Below, in pieces: positions 51,884 through 63,200 of a DNA stretch of 64,000 nt (its first letter is position 1; every line of letters begins with the position of its first letter). Position numbers and translations under genes: made by a program. The notes beneath the pieces are model-generated. The model was not told where the DNA came from. It did not search any database and saw nothing but the letters and a program-made list of their open reading frames with translations. Source of the DNA: Novosphingopyxis iocasae (GTDB lineage Bacteria; Pseudomonadota; Alphaproteobacteria; Sphingomonadales; Sphingomonadaceae); NCBI RefSeq assembly GCF_014334095.1, contig NZ_CP060495.1:209001-273000 (forward strand), written 5' to 3'.

Positions 51884-53227
51884 ATGCCAGGCAGTTATTT
51901 CGGCACCGACGGCATTCGTGGCCGCGCCAACAGCGCGCCGATGACGCCGGAAATCGCGATGAAGGTGGGCCAGGCCGCTGGCACCCACTTCTTGCGCGGG
52001 GACCACAAGCACCGCGTGGTGATCGGCAAGGACACGCGCCTGTCCGGCTATATGATGGAAAACGCGCTCGTCGCGGGATTTACCAGCGTAGGCATGAACG
52101 TGGTGCAGTTCGGGCCGATCCCGACGCCCGCCGTCGCCATGCTGACGCAGGCGATGCGCGCGGATCTGGGCGTGATGATCTCCGCCAGTCACAACCCCTA
52201 TGTCGATAACGGCATCAAGCTTTTCGGTCCCGACGGCTTCAAGCTTTCGGACGAGGATGAGGCCGCGATCGAGGCGCTGCTGGCCAGCAGCGACATTCCG
52301 CTGGCCGATGCCGGAGAGATCGGCCGTGCCCGCCGTGTGGAGGATGCGCGCGGTCGCTATATCCATGCCGTCAAAGCTTCGCTGCCGGCGGACGTGCGCC
52401 TGGACGGGCTGCACATCGTCGTCGATTGTGCGCATGGCGCGGCCTATCAGGTGGCTCCGTCAGCCTTCTGGGAACTTGGCGCGAAGGTCACCACCATCGG
52501 TGTCGATCCGAATGGCAAGAACATCAACGATGCCTGCGGCTCCACCCATATCGAGACGCTGCAGAGCACGGTGGTTGCCGCCGGGGCGGACATCGGCATC
52601 GCGCTGGACGGTGATGCGGACCGGCTGATCGTGGTCGACGAGAAGGGCCAGCAGGTCGATGGCGACCAGATTATGGCGCTGATCGGCCGCAGCTGGAGCC
52701 GCAACGGCCTGCTGCGCGGGGACGGCATCGTCGCCACGGTGATGAGCAATCTGGGCCTTGAACGCTTCCTTGAGAGCGAGGGGCTGGAGCTGCACCGTGC
52801 CAAGGTGGGCGATCGCCATGTGCTGGAAATGATGCGGCGCAAGGGCATGAATGTGGGCGGCGAACAGTCCGGCCATATGATCATGCTCGATCATGCGACG
52901 ACGGGCGACGGCACCATCGCCGCGCTGCAGGTGCTGGCCGAACTGGTGAACAGCGGCAAACCGGCGAGCGAGCTGCTGCACCTGTTCGAACGGGTGCCCC
53001 AGCTCCTCAAGAATGTCCGCTACGGCGCGGACGCGAAGCCGCTGGAGGACAAGGCCGTGCAGCAATGCATCGCCGATGCCGAGGGCGAGCTGAGCGGCAA
53101 GGGCCGCCTCGTCATCCGCAAGTCCGGCACCGAACCGTTGATCCGCGTGATGGCCGAGGGCGACGACGAAGCGCAGGTCGAAGCGGTGGTGGACCGCATC
53201 TGCGAGGCGGTGCAGGCCGCAGCGTGA
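51884..53227 (+). CDS. glmM: Phosphoglucosamine mutase
   Basis: 447 residues; converts glucosamine-6-phosphate to glucosamine-1-phosphate for peptidoglycan and lipopolysaccharide precursors. The start [16 protein letters not shown] is the family start. The phosphoserine is Ser102 in [13 protein letters not shown], the magnesium loop DGDADRL is near residue 242, the sugar-binding [10 protein letters not shown] near 325 and the phosphate loop [12 protein letters not shown] near 410. ATG 51884 follows GGGAGAG. It is linked by GTGA overlap to thiD. Confidence 0.96.
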   Translation: MPGSYFGTDGIRGRANSAPMTPEIAMKVGQAAGTHFLRGDHKHRVVIGKDTRLSGYMMENALVAGFTSVGMNVVQFGPIPTPAVAMLTQAMRADLGVMISASHNPYVDNGIKLFGPDGFKLSDEDEAAIEALLASSDIPLADAGEIGRARRVEDARGRYIHAVKASLPADVRLDGLHIVVDCAHGAAYQVAPSAFWELGAKVTTIGVDPNGKNINDACGSTHIETLQSTVVAAGADIGIALDGDADRLIVVDEKGQQVDGDQIMALIGRSWSRNGLLRGDGIVATVMSNLGLERFLESEGLELHRAKVGDRHVLEMMRRKGMNVGGEQSGHMIMLDHATTGDGTIAALQVLAELVNSGKPASELLHLFERVPQLLKNVRYGADAKPLEDKAVQQCIADAEGELSGKGRLVIRKSGTEPLIRVMAEGDDEAQVEAVVDRICEAVQAAA

Positions 53228-54009
53228 AGGATATTCATGGCCCCAGTCGGCCCGCACGCATCCTCATCATCGCCGGATCGGACAGTTCGGGCGGCGCGGG
53301 CATTCAGGCGGATATCAAGACCGTCACCATGCTTGGCGGCCACGCGATGACGGCGATCACCGCGATCACCGCGCAGAATTCGCGCGGCGTTCACGGCGTG
53401 CACCCCGTGCCGACGCAAATGGTGCTCGATCAGATCGAGGCCTGCGTGAGTGATATCGGTGTGGACGCGGTGAAGATCGGTATGATCGGCAGCGCGGAAA
53501 CGGCGCAGGCGGTGGCGGAGATGCTAACCGGCTTAGGCGAAAGCATTTCCATTGTTCTGGATCCCGTCATGGTTGCCAGCAGCGGCTCGGTGCTCGCCGA
53601 CGAGGCCACTATTGCCGCGTTCGGATCGTTGATGAACGTCGCCACCGTGGTGACGCCGAACCTGCCAGAACTGGCCGCGTTGGGCGGTGAGGACGCGATT
53701 TTGGCCCATGGCACCGCTCTCCTGGTAAAGGGCGGGCATGCCGAGGGCGCCGAGATCACCGATCGGCTGATCGCGGCGGATGGCACCGAAACCCGCTGGA
53801 CCGATGCGCGCATCGATACGCCGCATGATCACGGCACCGGCTGCACGCTCGCCAGCGCCATTGCCGCCGGGCTGGGGGAGGGCAAAGCGCTGCCCGATGC
53901 GATCGCCCGAGCCCGCGCCTTCGTGCGCGCAAGCCTTCGCGCCGCGCCCGACTTTGTCGCCGATAACGGGCCGATGGGGCAGCAGGCGGTGAAAGTAGAA
54001 GAGCTTTGA
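53224..54009 (+). CDS. thiD: Hydroxymethylpyrimidine/phosphomethylpyrimidine kinase
   Basis: 261 residues; phosphorylates HMP and HMP-phosphate in thiamine synthesis. The start of the domain [21 protein letters not shown], then [24 protein letters not shown] and [16 protein letters not shown] (anion hole) are diagnostic. GTG 53224 overlaps the glmM stop, indicating coupling. No other thiamine genes and no TPP riboswitch are nearby; regulation follows glmM. Confidence 0.94.
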   Translation: MKDIHGPSRPARILIIAGSDSSGGAGIQADIKTVTMLGGHAMTAITAITAQNSRGVHGVHPVPTQMVLDQIEACVSDIGVDAVKIGMIGSAETAQAVAEMLTGLGESISIVLDPVMVASSGSVLADEATIAAFGSLMNVATVVTPNLPELAALGGEDAILAHGTALLVKGGHAEGAEITDRLIAADGTETRWTDARIDTPHDHGTGCTLASAIAAGLGEGKALPDAIARARAFVRASLRAAPDFVADNGPMGQQAVKVEEL

Positions 54010-54617
54010 ATGACCCTTCTTCCATTGCCCCCGCTTCCGTAGCAGGCGTGGACGAGGCCGGGCGCGGACCGCTCGCCGGCCCGGTGGTGGCCGCCGCCGT
54101 TATCCTGTGCGGCAAGGAAATCCGCGGCCTTGCCGATAGCAAGGTGCTGAGCGCAGCCCGGCGCGCGCAGCTCGCTTCGCGCATCCAGGAGCGCTGTCAT
54201 TGGGGCATCGGCATCGCCAGCGTGGAGGAGATCGACGCGCTCAACATTTTCCAGGCGACCATGCTCGCCATGGCCCGCGCGATCGAGGCGATGTGCGAAC
54301 GGCATGGCTGCGATCCGGCGGAAGTGCTGGTGGACGGCAATCTTACCCCCGCAGGGCGCCGCGCGGAATGGCGCTGGCCCGCCCGCGCCGTGGTGGGCGG
54401 GGACCGGCTGGAACGCTGCATCTCCGCCGCCTCGATCATCGCCAAGGAGCATCGCGATGCGCTGATGTGTGAGGCTGCCGAAAGCTGGCCGCATTATGCC
54501 TGGGACCGGAACAAGGGTTACGGCACCGCCGCGCATCTCGCGGCCCTGCGCGAACATGGCCCCAGCCCGCTGCACCGCCGCAGTTTTGCTCCGGTGGCGC
54601 AGCTTCTGCTGATCTAA
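54006..54617 (+). CDS. rnhB: Ribonuclease HII
   Basis: 203 residues; removes ribonucleotides from DNA. The acidic active site begins with VAGVDEAGRGPLAGPVVAAA (Asp16, Glu17) and continues with VLVDGN and the AASIIAKEHRDALM block. TTG at 54006 overlaps the thiD TGA and is the only start that keeps the family N-terminus. glmM-thiD-rnhB form one overlapping transcript; the gene next to ccrM is a frequent alphaproteobacterial arrangement. Confidence 0.93.
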   Translation: MNDPSSIAPASVAGVDEAGRGPLAGPVVAAAVILCGKEIRGLADSKVLSAARRAQLASRIQERCHWGIGIASVEEIDALNIFQATMLAMARAIEAMCERHGCDPAEVLVDGNLTPAGRRAEWRWPARAVVGGDRLERCISAASIIAKEHRDALMCEAAESWPHYAWDRNKGYGTAAHLAALREHGPSPLHRRSFAPVAQLLLI

Positions 54618-54800
54618 ACCCCCTCCCCCTTGAGGGGGGGAGGAGCGAGACTTGGCAGCTTGCTGCCTAGTCGCAGCGGTGAGGGCGGGGCGGATGCGCG
54701 TTAACGTCGGCGCCGCTGGGCTCCACCCTCATCCAACGTGGCCTAACCAGCAAGCTGGTAAGGCTCCGTATCCTTCTCCCCTCGAGGGAGAAGGTTTTAA
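54618..54800. repeat. Palindrome-rich intergenic repeat after rnhB
   Basis: The stretch opens with a C-run/G-run hairpin (54623-54630 with 54637-54644) that may end the rnhB transcript. It then has CAGCTTGCTGCC, GCGGTGAGGG and the distant complementary CACCCTCATC, and closes with CTTCTCCCCTCGAGGGAGAAG (54775 on, a hairpin). The base composition and paired arms mark a non-coding mobile-type repeat; no gene is seen. Confidence 0.65.
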
Positions 54801-56132
<1,332 letters not shown>

Positions 56133-56281
56133 CTCCCCTCCAGCTTGCGGGAGGGGCCGGGGGTGGGCCGTGGGCTACCCCCGTCAATGCGAGGAGCGTA
56201 GCGACGCGGCAATCCAGTGCGGACGCAGCGCTACAATAGCCCTGGATTGCTTCGCCTTCGGCTCGCAATGACGTAGAGCGC
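56133..56281. repeat. Two palindromic repeats between ccrM and folP
   Basis: First a hairpin CCCCTCC/GGGAGGGG (56135-56156). Then a long inverted pair: CGTCAATGCGAGGAGCGTAG...AATCCAG (56182-56216) against CTGGATTGC...CTCGCAATGACG (56242-56273). The second type, a GTCATTGCGAG...AATCCAG palindrome, occurs widely in alphaproteobacterial intergenic regions. Confidence 0.75.
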
Positions 56282-56311
56282 AACCAGAACCTGCATTCCC
56301 AAAGGCCGCCC

Positions 56312-57391
56312 ATGACCCTCTATCTTCGCCCCACCGCCTTCATCGACAGCCCGCAGCGCCATGACGGGGCGGGGGAGCGGCTGGCGGGCACGATGCTGTG
56401 GTTCGGCGCGGTCGAATGGATCGAGGACGGCACGCGCCGCATGGTCGCCGCCGCCGATGTACCGGCGCAGATCGATGCGCTTACCGGCGACGCACAAGCC
56501 CGCGCGCGCACCATTTGGCGAAACCTCACCAGCCCGCGCGCGGCGCTGACGTTGGGTGAGCGCGTGCTGCGGCTCGATCAGCCGCATGTCATGGGCATCC
56601 TCAACATGACGCCCGACAGCTTTTCCGATGGCGGGCGCTTCACCGACGATCCCGCCGCCGCGGCGGAAGCGGGGGTGGCCATGGCGCAAGCCGGAGCTTC
56701 GCTGGTCGATGTCGGCGGGGAATCCACCCGCCCCGGCGCGCCCACCGTGTGGGAAGGCGACGAGATCGAACGTGTCCGCCCGGTGATCGAGCGACTCGCG
56801 CGCTCCGGCACGCCGGTGTCGATCGACACGCGCAAGGCCGCAGTGATGGAAGCCGCGCTCGCCGCCGGTGCGCATCTGATCAACGATGTGTCCGCGCTGC
56901 TGCACGATCCGCGCGCGCTGGAGGTGGCGAGGGCGAGCGAGGTACCGATCTGCATCATGCACGCGCCCAGCCAAGGGGCGAACCCGCATGAGGGTGCGGC
57001 CTATGTCGACGCGGCGCTGGACGTATATGACTGGCTGGAGCGCCGCATCGCCGCGCTGGTGGAGGCGGGGATCGACCGTGCACGCCTCATTATCGATCCG
57101 GGGCTGGGCTTCGGCAAATCGGTGGCGGACAACGCCGCGATCCTGAACAATCTGACGCTTTATCACGGCCTTGGCTGCCCGCTGTTGGTGGGCGCCAGCC
57201 GCAAGCGCATGATCGGCGCGCTGTCCAACGAAGCGCCCGCGGACCAGCGCCTCGGCGGATCGCTGTTCCTGGCGACGAAGGCGATCGAGGCCGGCGCGCA
57301 GATCGTGCGCGTCCACGACGTGCCCGAAACGGTGCAGGCCGCCCGCGTCTGGCGGGGCCTGCGCGACGCAGCCCTCACCGCGCGGGCGTAA
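56312..57391 (+). CDS. folP: Dihydropteroate synthase
   Basis: 359 residues; joins p-aminobenzoate to the pterin pyrophosphate in folate synthesis and is the sulfonamide target. Core motifs are VMGILNMTPDSFSDGG, VDVGGESTRPGAP, HLINDVSALLHD, LIIDPGLGFGKSVADN and LVGASRKRMIGAL. About 90 N-terminal residues precede the core (YLRPTAFIDSPQ...), an extension usual in sphingomonads. ATG 56312 is not preceded by a strong ribosome site, only AAAGG. Confidence 0.94.
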   Translation: MTLYLRPTAFIDSPQRHDGAGERLAGTMLWFGAVEWIEDGTRRMVAAADVPAQIDALTGDAQARARTIWRNLTSPRAALTLGERVLRLDQPHVMGILNMTPDSFSDGGRFTDDPAAAAEAGVAMAQAGASLVDVGGESTRPGAPTVWEGDEIERVRPVIERLARSGTPVSIDTRKAAVMEAALAAGAHLINDVSALLHDPRALEVARASEVPICIMHAPSQGANPHEGAAYVDAALDVYDWLERRIAALVEAGIDRARLIIDPGLGFGKSVADNAAILNNLTLYHGLGCPLLVGASRKRMIGALSNEAPADQRLGGSLFLATKAIEAGAQIVRVHDVPETVQAARVWRGLRDAALTARA

Positions 57392-57397
57392 GGCGGG

Positions 57398-58039
57398 TCA
57401 GCCTGCCTTCTTCATGAACGCCGCCTCGATCTGCAGGTCCACATTGTCGCCGACCATCGGAATGCCGTAGCCCAGGCCGAAATCGCTGCGCTTGATCGAT
57501 CCGGTGCCGCTGAAGCCCAGCGCCTCGCCGCCGCCCATCTGCTCGGGCAACTGGCCCGCGCCGTAAAAGCGCGCGTTCAGCGTCACCGGCTTGGTGATGC
57601 CGTTCAGCGTCAGATTGCCGGTGATGGTCGCGCTCTGGCGCTCCACCTTCACATCGGTGGAAACGAAGCGGGCATCGGCCGGGTTCGCGCCGAAGAAATC
57701 CGGGTCGCCGCCGTCCTTGGCGGGCCGCAGCAGATGATCGGTCAGCCCCTGGCTCGCCGTCACCACCTTGGACACCGGAATGGTCACATCGACGGAGGCG
57801 GCGGACGGGTTCTTCGGATCGAACATAAGCATGCCCGTCACATCGCCGAAGATGCCGGTATAGGGCGAAATCCCCATATGATCGAGCGTCCACACCACCA
57901 GCGTATGCGCCGGGTCCGCCTCATAATGCCCGCCGCTGATGGCGGACACGTCCGGCGATCCGGGAGGGCCGGACGGCGCCTGCGCGGCGACGGCGGTGGT
58001 GGAAAGCAAAGCAAGGGCGACGGCATGGACAATGCGCAT
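57398..58039 (-). CDS. YceI family periplasmic protein
   Basis: 213 residues. A Sec signal (VALALLSTTAVAAQA) is followed by a lipocalin-like barrel with SGGHYEADPAHTLVVWTLDH, YTGIFGDVTGMLMFDP and LNGITKPVTLNARFYG; the end is NVDLQIEAAFMKK. YceI proteins bind isoprenoids or quinone-like lipids in known cases. The gene ends 6 bases from folP on the opposite strand. No cytochrome b561 gene, a common partner, is adjacent. Confidence 0.88.
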   Translation of the reverse strand: MRIVHAVALALLSTTAVAAQAPSGPPGSPDVSAISGGHYEADPAHTLVVWTLDHMGISPYTGIFGDVTGMLMFDPKNPSAASVDVTIPVSKVVTASQGLTDHLLRPAKDGGDPDFFGANPADARFVSTDVKVERQSATITGNLTLNGITKPVTLNARFYGAGQLPEQMGGGEALGFSGTGSIKRSDFGLGYGIPMVGDNVDLQIEAAFMKKAG

Positions 58040-58151
58040 GGGGACGAAAGCTCCGGTTGATAATGCGCCGCGATAGTGGCGTGCTTGCGATGGTTAGGCA
58101 AGGGATCGCGCACGTCCCGCCGCCCCCGCCTCCTTCACCGGGAATGCGGCC

Positions 58152-58964
58152 TCACTGGGAATAGATGATCCGGATGCGCACCCAGGCGCCCACCATGCTC
58201 TGTCCGCCCACACGCGGGGGGCGCACGCGGAATTGCCAGGCGGCGGCGAGTACGGCCTGCATGATGTTCGATCGCGCGGGCGACTGGTCCAGCCCGGTGC
58301 AGTCCTCCACCCGGAAATTCGCCACCGTGCGGCACTCGATCGTCGCCCAGCCCGGCTCTGCCACGGTTGAGAGATAGCCCTTCAGTTCCGCATCGGTCGG
58401 CTCGCGGTACCAGGCGGCGGCGTAGAGCGGCTGGCCGTTCTTGCCGGTGCCCACCCGCTCGGTATCGCCGCGCCGCGGGCCGCCGACCGGCCCCATCATC
58501 GGCTTGGGCGCGGCCGAGGCGGAGGGCGCGGGCTTCGCCGGCATGTTGTTCAGATCCGCCGCCGCCATCTGGTTGGGCGATAGCGTGATCATCGCGGGCG
58601 CCTTCGTCACCTGCACCTGCGGCGGCGTGACCGCGGACGGCGGCGCGGCCTTGCTGGGCGGAACCGGAGGCGCGGGCTGGGCAGGGGCAGGCTCGCTGGG
58701 CGGGGGCGCGGCGTCGGGATCGGCCAGCGGCTCGTCCGCTGCGGTTTCGGGCGCGGGGCTCTGAGGCTCGGGCGCGGGCGGAGCGGCGATGTCGAGCACG
58801 GTGGTCATGTCCGCCACCTTGCGCTGCGGCTCCATGACGCGCGGCCCGAAGGTGAGCAGCGCCAGCACCAGCAGCCCCTCGATCAGCAGCGTGAGCGCGA
58901 TGCCGCCCGCCCGCTCCCCGAACCGCCCGCGCAGTCGGTCCATCCAGGACGGCTCCGGCGGCAT
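58152..58964 (-). CDS. TonB-like membrane-anchored proline-rich protein
   Basis: 270 residues. A short cytoplasmic head (WMDRLRGRFGERAGG) and one helix (IALTLLIEGLLVLALLTFGP) are followed by a long Pro/Ala/Glu-rich span (about residues 55-130) and a C-terminal domain with YAAAWYREPTDAELKGYLS and AVLAAAWQFRVRPPRVGG. This plan matches energy-transducer proteins, but the C-terminal domain is only distantly TonB-like. ATG 58964 is favoured; a GTG at 59102 would add 46 residues, with no ribosome site for either. No ExbB/ExbD genes are near. Confidence 0.65.
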   Translation of the reverse strand: MPPEPSWMDRLRGRFGERAGGIALTLLIEGLLVLALLTFGPRVMEPQRKVADMTTVLDIAAPPAPEPQSPAPETAADEPLADPDAAPPPSEPAPAQPAPPVPPSKAAPPSAVTPPQVQVTKAPAMITLSPNQMAAADLNNMPAKPAPSASAAPKPMMGPVGGPRRGDTERVGTGKNGQPLYAAAWYREPTDAELKGYLSTVAEPGWATIECRTVANFRVEDCTGLDQSPARSNIMQAVLAAAWQFRVRPPRVGGQSMVGAWVRIRIIYSQ

Positions 58965-59260
58965 ATCGAACGCGGCGCGGGTGGAGGCATGGGGGGAGGA
59001 AGACGCCGCATCGGCGAAGGACGCTTCACGGGTGGGCGGCGTTTCGGCGGGGAGGAACTGGGTCAAAGAGCCTCGATCAACAACAAACAACCGCGCCCCC
59101 ACGCAGCAACATGGCGCGTGATAGGCGCGCGGGGATGCGGAGGCAATGGGGGGGGGGCGAGACAGCTAATGGGCCGGGTGCGGACCGTCCGCTGTTGGCC
59201 TCACATTCGGCAATATGGACATCTACGGGCCTATAAGTCGGTGCGAGGCGTTACCATTAC

Positions 59261-60040
59261 ATGACCATGCACTACACGCGCACGGGGCGCGGAAAACCCC
59301 TCCTCCTTGTCCACGGACTGGGGGCGACCTGCGGCTCGTGGGACACGATCTCGCCTGCGCTTTCTCAAGTCAGGGAGGTAATTGCCATAGACCTGCCCGG
59401 CCATGGACAAACACCCGAAGAGGCCGACAGCGGCACGTTTGACGGACTTGCGCGCAGTCTCGACGAATGGCTCGGCGCGGAGAATTTCACAGGTATTGAT
59501 ATGGTTGGCAGCTCGCTGGGAGCTCGCCTGGTGCTCGAGATGGCGCGGCGCGGCCAAGCGGGCGCGGTTGTCGCACTGGATCCGGGCGGCTTCTGGCAGG
59601 GGTGGGAGCGCACCTTCTTCAAGACGACCATAACGCCATCGGTTGCCCTGGTTCGCGCGCTACGACCAGCGCTTTCTGCCATCACCGGAAATGTCGCCGG
59701 CCGGACCGCGCTTTTGGCCCAGCTCTCTGCAACGCCGTGGGCGCTCGACGGGGCATTCGTCGCGCGCGAATTGAAGTCGTTGGCTGACACGCGCACCGTC
59801 AAGTCGCTTGTGAAGGACCTCGCCAACGGCGCGATGCAGGAGGGTCCTGCGAAAACGGCTGCGCCTGTTGTCATAGGCTGGGGACGCAAGGATCGGCTGT
59901 GTCTACCGCAGCAGGCGGATCGCGCGATCAAGGCTTTCCCTGAAGCGACGCTGCACTGGTTCGATCGTAGCGGGCACTTCCCGATGTGGGATCGGCCAGA
60001 GGAGACTGTCCGCGTGATATTGGATGCAACGAGCATCTAG
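59261..60040 (+). CDS. Alpha/beta hydrolase
   Basis: 259 residues. The fold is clear: LLLVHGLGATCGSWD (oxyanion loop), nucleophile Ser in MVGSSLGARLVLEMA, acid Asp in GWGRKDRLCLP and His in RSGHFPMWDRPEE. The catalytic triad is intact; the substrate is unknown. ATG 59261 or 59267 both fit. It heads a stretch of lower GC content that continues through the defence-type gene on the other strand, and it may have arrived with it. Confidence 0.83.
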   Translation: MTMHYTRTGRGKPLLLVHGLGATCGSWDTISPALSQVREVIAIDLPGHGQTPEEADSGTFDGLARSLDEWLGAENFTGIDMVGSSLGARLVLEMARRGQAGAVVALDPGGFWQGWERTFFKTTITPSVALVRALRPALSAITGNVAGRTALLAQLSATPWALDGAFVARELKSLADTRTVKSLVKDLANGAMQEGPAKTAAPVVIGWGRKDRLCLPQQADRAIKAFPEATLHWFDRSGHFPMWDRPEETVRVILDATSI

Positions 60041-60232
60041 GAATCGAAATAATACTGCCACTGGGTGATTAGCAAAACGAGGGCCTATGCAGCGGCTGGC
60101 CCCATTGCAAAATCCTTTGTTGGGTCGAAGGCAGACTGACTGGTATTGTCGACACCCGGTCGAGACCTGCCGTTGCGGCTTGCGCTCTGTAGCTCTGCAG
60201 GCGACGCAAAAGGCCGTCGCTTATCATTCAAA

Positions 60233-63200
60233 TCATGCCGCCCGACCCAATCTCATATCCACTGCGGTGGGGCCCTGTCGATTGAAGCGAATCCTAAAAT
60301 TGATCTCATCTCCGATCATTAGATCGTCGAATGTGTCTGCATCTGACATCGAGCGATGCCCGAATATATCGATCAGGTAGGCGGAGCTGCGCAGAAAAGC
60401 GTAGCCGGGCTTAATCGAGGTGATCCTTCCAGAATAGCGGTTAAGTCTGCGAGTGAAAACATTCTCCGTTCTTGGCGTCGACCGACGGAAATCCTCAGGA
60501 GCACCGTGATCGATCTCCGCAAACATCACCTCGCACGCAGGGATCTGTCCGCTAAAAAATAGCAGCTGAGCGAGGTCGAAGCGGTTCTCGTAATTCCGAT
60601 CACCCCTAGAAAAACTCCTCCTTAGGTGATCCTCGATCACGCCTAGGTCAGGCGTTTCGGCATGCATAAGGTGTATGGCCATCGCATGATGCGCGGCCCT
60701 GTCGTCCGGGCTCCGACCCAAAGCCGCCTGGAGAACTTTGAGGGCGTCCGGAGATCGGCCTCGAGCATCATACATTCTCGCGACTCTTATCGCCGTGCCG
60801 GAACCTCGCGCTCCTGCCGCCAACGCCTGTTCGAGGGCGCGGAGCGCCTTGTCCTCTTCATCCACCTCATCACGGAATCGCGCTTCGACCTGATCGATGT
60901 CGGCGTCCTCAGGGAAGCTCTGCTGCGCACGGAGAATCGCGCCTTCGGCAGCCTTGACCTTCTCGGCATAGGCGACAGCGTCATGCGGGCTTCCGGTGGC
61001 ATCGGCCTTAGCAGCCAAGTCAACGACTTCGTCAACCAGAAGTTTGCAGCGGCTCGATGTGGCAAATCGGTCATTTGCCGGCATGTCGTTGAGCCATTCG
61101 CGCGCTCGGCGACGAAGCGAATCCTTGAGAAGCTCTGACTCTTCAACATTGGCCCGCTTCCTGTCGATCTCCGCCAGTGTGTGAGTAATTGTCTTATTGC
61201 GCGGCTCTAGATCGTGAGCCTCTCCGGCAAGCCGGTAGGCCTCCGTCAAAGAACCCTCCCGATGGTGAGCTTCCAACAAAGCCCACTGCTGGTAGAGGAA
61301 TGCCTGCTTAGGGGCCGCCGTGATCGCCGCCTGATAGACCTCTCTCGCCTGCTCGATCGAAGCGAAGGTCTCTGCAAGCGTCCTGCCCCGACAGATTTCC
61401 TCGAGCGCCCGCTTATCGACGGAATATCCTACATCGAGGTTTTCGACGATACGCTTCAACTGCGTAGCCTTGCTTTCGTCGTCAGGGCAGGTCTCCCTGA
61501 AGACGATAGCAGCCACGCGTGGATGGCGCGTTTTGTAGCAAAGGTCCCCCGAATAAGGGTCTCTGTCCACGCGAACGATGCTCCGCAATGGTTCGAGAAA
61601 CTGCGACTGGAAGTCCTCAAACGCGATGCCTGAGATCCGGGAGATGATCCCGGCACGGACGTTTACGGAGAACTGATGCATAGTGGCGATATCGAGATAG
61701 AGCTGCTGCGCCTGGTCCGGGAAGATTCGCTGATGCTCTTCGAGAACGATCTTCTCAAAGGGCTTTCCGAGAGTGAGTTCGTGAAGGGCGACGAGCAGTT
61801 GCCTGTCCGCTCTGTTCTTGTCCATGAACGCCTTAACTTGATCGTCGCGTGAAAGCTTGCCGAGAAGTCCGAGGCACCCGTGCCGCTCCAGCAGATCGAG
61901 CAAGCCTTCCACTTCCGCCATCGACAGATTGCCAACTCTGAGGAACTCCGGCGGGAATTCGGCCTCCAGCGCACCGCAATAGCTGTTCCAATCCGCATCA
62001 CGCTCGGCGCCGATCACGATAACCGGCAGAGAACGGGCACGAGCGCTTTTCAGAAAGGAGAGGACTTGGGGCACCCGGAAGCCGATCTGGTCGACGAACA
62101 TATAGATGGGCTGGCGGGTCAACTCATACAGTTCCGCAAGGACGTCAAAATGCAGCGCGCCGCCCTCTACGAGCCACAAGGTGATAGCCCCCGAAGCGGT
62201 CGCGGCCTCGAACGCGGTTCTCTTCAGAGCAATCGTCTTCCCTGCACCCGCCGCACCACGAAGCATGATAAGCTTTGGTCCTGTAGGCTTCTCGTTTTCG
62301 AGCAGCGCCTTAAACAGGAGGTCATCCTCGACCTTACGACGTACATCGTAGCGATTCAGGATGCCACCCCAACCGGTATCATAGCCTTGGAAGAACTGCT
62401 CGGGCGATTGCTCCTCGGATGATATGTTCGCATGGATGTATCTGAGGTCCTTTGCGAATGCCCGTCTTAGGTTCTCGCTTTCCGGTTCATTGGTCTGAAA
62501 GTGCTTTCGGACCGGAAGGTCGGCCGTCTGCGCGGAATGGGCGAGCTGCCTGAAAAGCGGCGGGATTTCATCCGAGAGCGCTTGCATGAACTCGCCGAAG
62601 CGACATTTGATGATGCCGACGTTCTGCGTGCTCCAATAGTCTATATCGTAGTCCTCGGCATCCGGCGTCACCATAAACCATCGAGGGCGCTTATCGATTC
62701 CGATGTCGTAAATCAGATTCCTGAGGTGCGGATCGTCTAGCCGATACCCGACGAAAATCAGGGTCGATTCATGAGCATAATCAGCCACTCTGCCGAACAA
62801 CCGCGTGCGATTGGCCTTATATCTCGAATAGCTTTCCTTTGTCAGGATGGGCGGAATGTCGCGATCATGGATGTAGTCAAGACATCCGTGCAGTTTCAGG
62901 TACGCCACAGGCCGCTCCGTTTCCTGCAGGCGCGCCTCGACTGGTTCATCATCCTTAACGAACCTTACGGGATTCTGCCGTGGAGCCTTTACATCGGCAT
63001 AGGCGTGTTCGATCAAAAGGTCGTAGTTGGTAGTCGCGATCATCCGCCAATTGAAGTCCGCGAGAGCTCGATGCGCATCGCCTGGCTCGAACGGCGCAAG
63101 GATTTTCCGGACCTCCTCAAACACCAGTGATTGCCCGGCACCGTTGCGGATCGCCATCTCAGCGACGGTCATTAAGTCTCTGTTGGGTATCGGCTTGCCG

